Assembly (NCBI GenBank): GCA_027451265.1 | Contig: DAIDJT010000141.1 | Span: 1 to 6,964 of the forward strand | Direction of reading: 5' to 3' | DNA length: 6,964 nucleotides | From: Bacteroidales bacterium | Lineage (GTDB): Bacteria > Bacteroidota > Bacteroidia > Bacteroidales > VadinHA17 | In this document: positions 6,484-6,964 of the stretch, piece by piece | How positions within the stretch are numbered: position 1 is the first letter of the stretch | Layout: every line of letters begins with the position of its first letter | Program-made: the position numbers and the translations under genes | Notes under the pieces: model-generated | Told to the model about the DNA's origin: nothing | What the model saw: only the letters and a program-made list of their open reading frames with translations | The model's database searches: none

Positions 6484-6535
6484 GGAGCGAAGCGCCAGAC
6501 CTTCAGACCTGAGACTTTTGGACTTTCAGACCTAT
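6460..6535. repeat. Second, degenerate octamer array in the opposite orientation
   Basis: Read on the minus strand this stretch again breaks into GTC-initial octamers: GTCTGAAA, GTCCAAAA, GTCTCAG (7 bases), GTCTGAAG, GTCTGGCG, then a 9-base CTTCGCTCC, then GTCTTGCT, GTCCTGCA and GTCTTGCA. On the plus strand the matching GAC triplets begin at 6465, 6473, 6481, 6498, 6506, 6513, 6521 and 6529. Together with the array at 6398-6452 it fills nearly all of the 144-bp convergent spacer and ends 5 bases before the stop codon of the minus-strand gene. Confidence 0.75.
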
Positions 6536-6539
6536 CCTG

Positions 6540-6964
6540 TCAGAAACGCTGCAGGAAAAATGCAAGCGTGGTGCCAAAGTAATTGCCGAGTGTATACCCG
6601 ATCACACCCCCGGCTATACCGGTTACAATCACATCCTTGTTCTTAAGTGCATTGGCAACCAACGGAACAAAAGGCGGTGAGAAAATAAATGCCGTGGCTG
6701 TAATGAGGAAATTGTCAGCATCTATCCTGAATATTTTCGCCAGGATTATGTGAAGAAACAGGGATCCGAAGTAACACCATGAGATAAACAACACCAGGTC
6801 CATCATTCCCTTGGTGAACATTGTCCTCAGATCAGACATTGAAGCTACTGTCAGTGAGAATACCAGAATCAGGTACATACCCAGCTGGAATGTCTTCTTT
6901 ATCTGGTTTATGGGTCTGTACAGTGATGCAAGGATTCCGAGGGTTGTGATTGTAAGCACCATCC
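6540..6964 (-). CDS. DUF819-like multi-pass membrane protein, C-terminal part (5' end outside window)
   Basis: The 140 visible codons are mostly hydrophobic, with about four membrane segments near residues 27-44, 53-76, 84-103 and 110-137. The patterns SPPFVPLVANALKNKDVIVTG and GGVIGYTLGNYFGT near the C-terminus fit the end of the DUF819 family (YjcL-like integral membrane proteins of about 380-400 residues, function unknown). The ATG at 6962 lies at the window edge and is probably an internal Met, since roughly two thirds of a normal family member would be missing. The stop TGA is at 6540-6542. It converges on the barrel gene across the octamer-repeat spacer. Transporter activity is often guessed for the family but nothing here shows it. 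The family name is from recall of motifs and would need a profile search. Confidence 0.7.
   Translation of the reverse strand, partial: MVLTITTLGILASLYRPINQIKKTFQLGMYLILVFSLTVASMSDLRTMFTKGMMDLVLFISWCYFGSLFLHIILAKIFRIDADNFLITATAFIFSPPFVPLVANALKNKDVIVTGIAGGVIGYTLGNYFGTTLAFFLQRF

Noticed and set aside
6401..6646. Plus-strand 81-codon ORF after the barrel gene
   Set aside because: It reads through the octamer array and then antisense to the DUF819-like coding sequence, and its translation looks like no protein.

Overview
The window looks like a piece of a Bacteroidota chromosome, most likely Bacteroidales or a near relative. The grounds are protein type and style, since no 16S or database search is possible here. 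The FtsK motor and LolA-like carrier have the Bacteroidota look, two signal peptides end in the MA|Q style common in that phylum, Shine-Dalgarno sequences are weak or absent, and base composition is moderate. No phage, transposase, CRISPR, rRNA or tRNA gene was seen.

Layout, left to right. Positions 1-1037 (+) hold the C-terminal 344 residues of an FtsK/SpoIIIE DNA translocase; the window opens exactly in its Walker A motif. A LolA-type periplasmic lipoprotein carrier (1021-1674, +) overlaps its end. Next comes a four-copy 27-bp tandem repeat (1700-1818), then a probable 45/46-residue single-pass membrane protein (1837-1977, +). Facing these on the minus strand is a two-gene histidine-degradation unit: hutI (imidazolonepropionase, 4966-3683) followed by ftcD (bifunctional formimidoyltransferase-cyclodeaminase, 3686-1992), joined by a 4-base ATGA overlap. 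A 91-bp divergent spacer separates hutI from a signal-peptide-bearing Omp85/BamA-like outer membrane beta-barrel (5058-6395, +). The window ends with the C-terminal part of a DUF819-like multi-pass membrane protein on the minus strand (6540 to the edge), convergent with the barrel gene.

How the genes work together. HutI opens the imidazolone ring to give N-formimino-L-glutamate. FtcD then passes the formimino group to tetrahydrofolate and releases ammonia, giving glutamate plus 5,10-methenyl-THF. This is the lower half of histidine catabolism; hutH and hutU are not in the window. FtsK (chromosome segregation), LolA (lipoprotein trafficking) and the barrel protein (outer membrane) are envelope or cell-cycle genes with no evident metabolic tie to hut.

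The least ordinary content lies at the gene junctions, not in the genes. Three short tandem repeats with different periods (27, 7 and 8 bp) sit at three junctions. The 7-bp repeat encodes most of the C-terminal tail of HutI. The 8-bp repeat fills the convergent spacer after the barrel gene as two opposed arrays that can fold into a long hairpin. I found no convincing new multi-gene system; the repeats and the small membrane ORF are the items worth following up.
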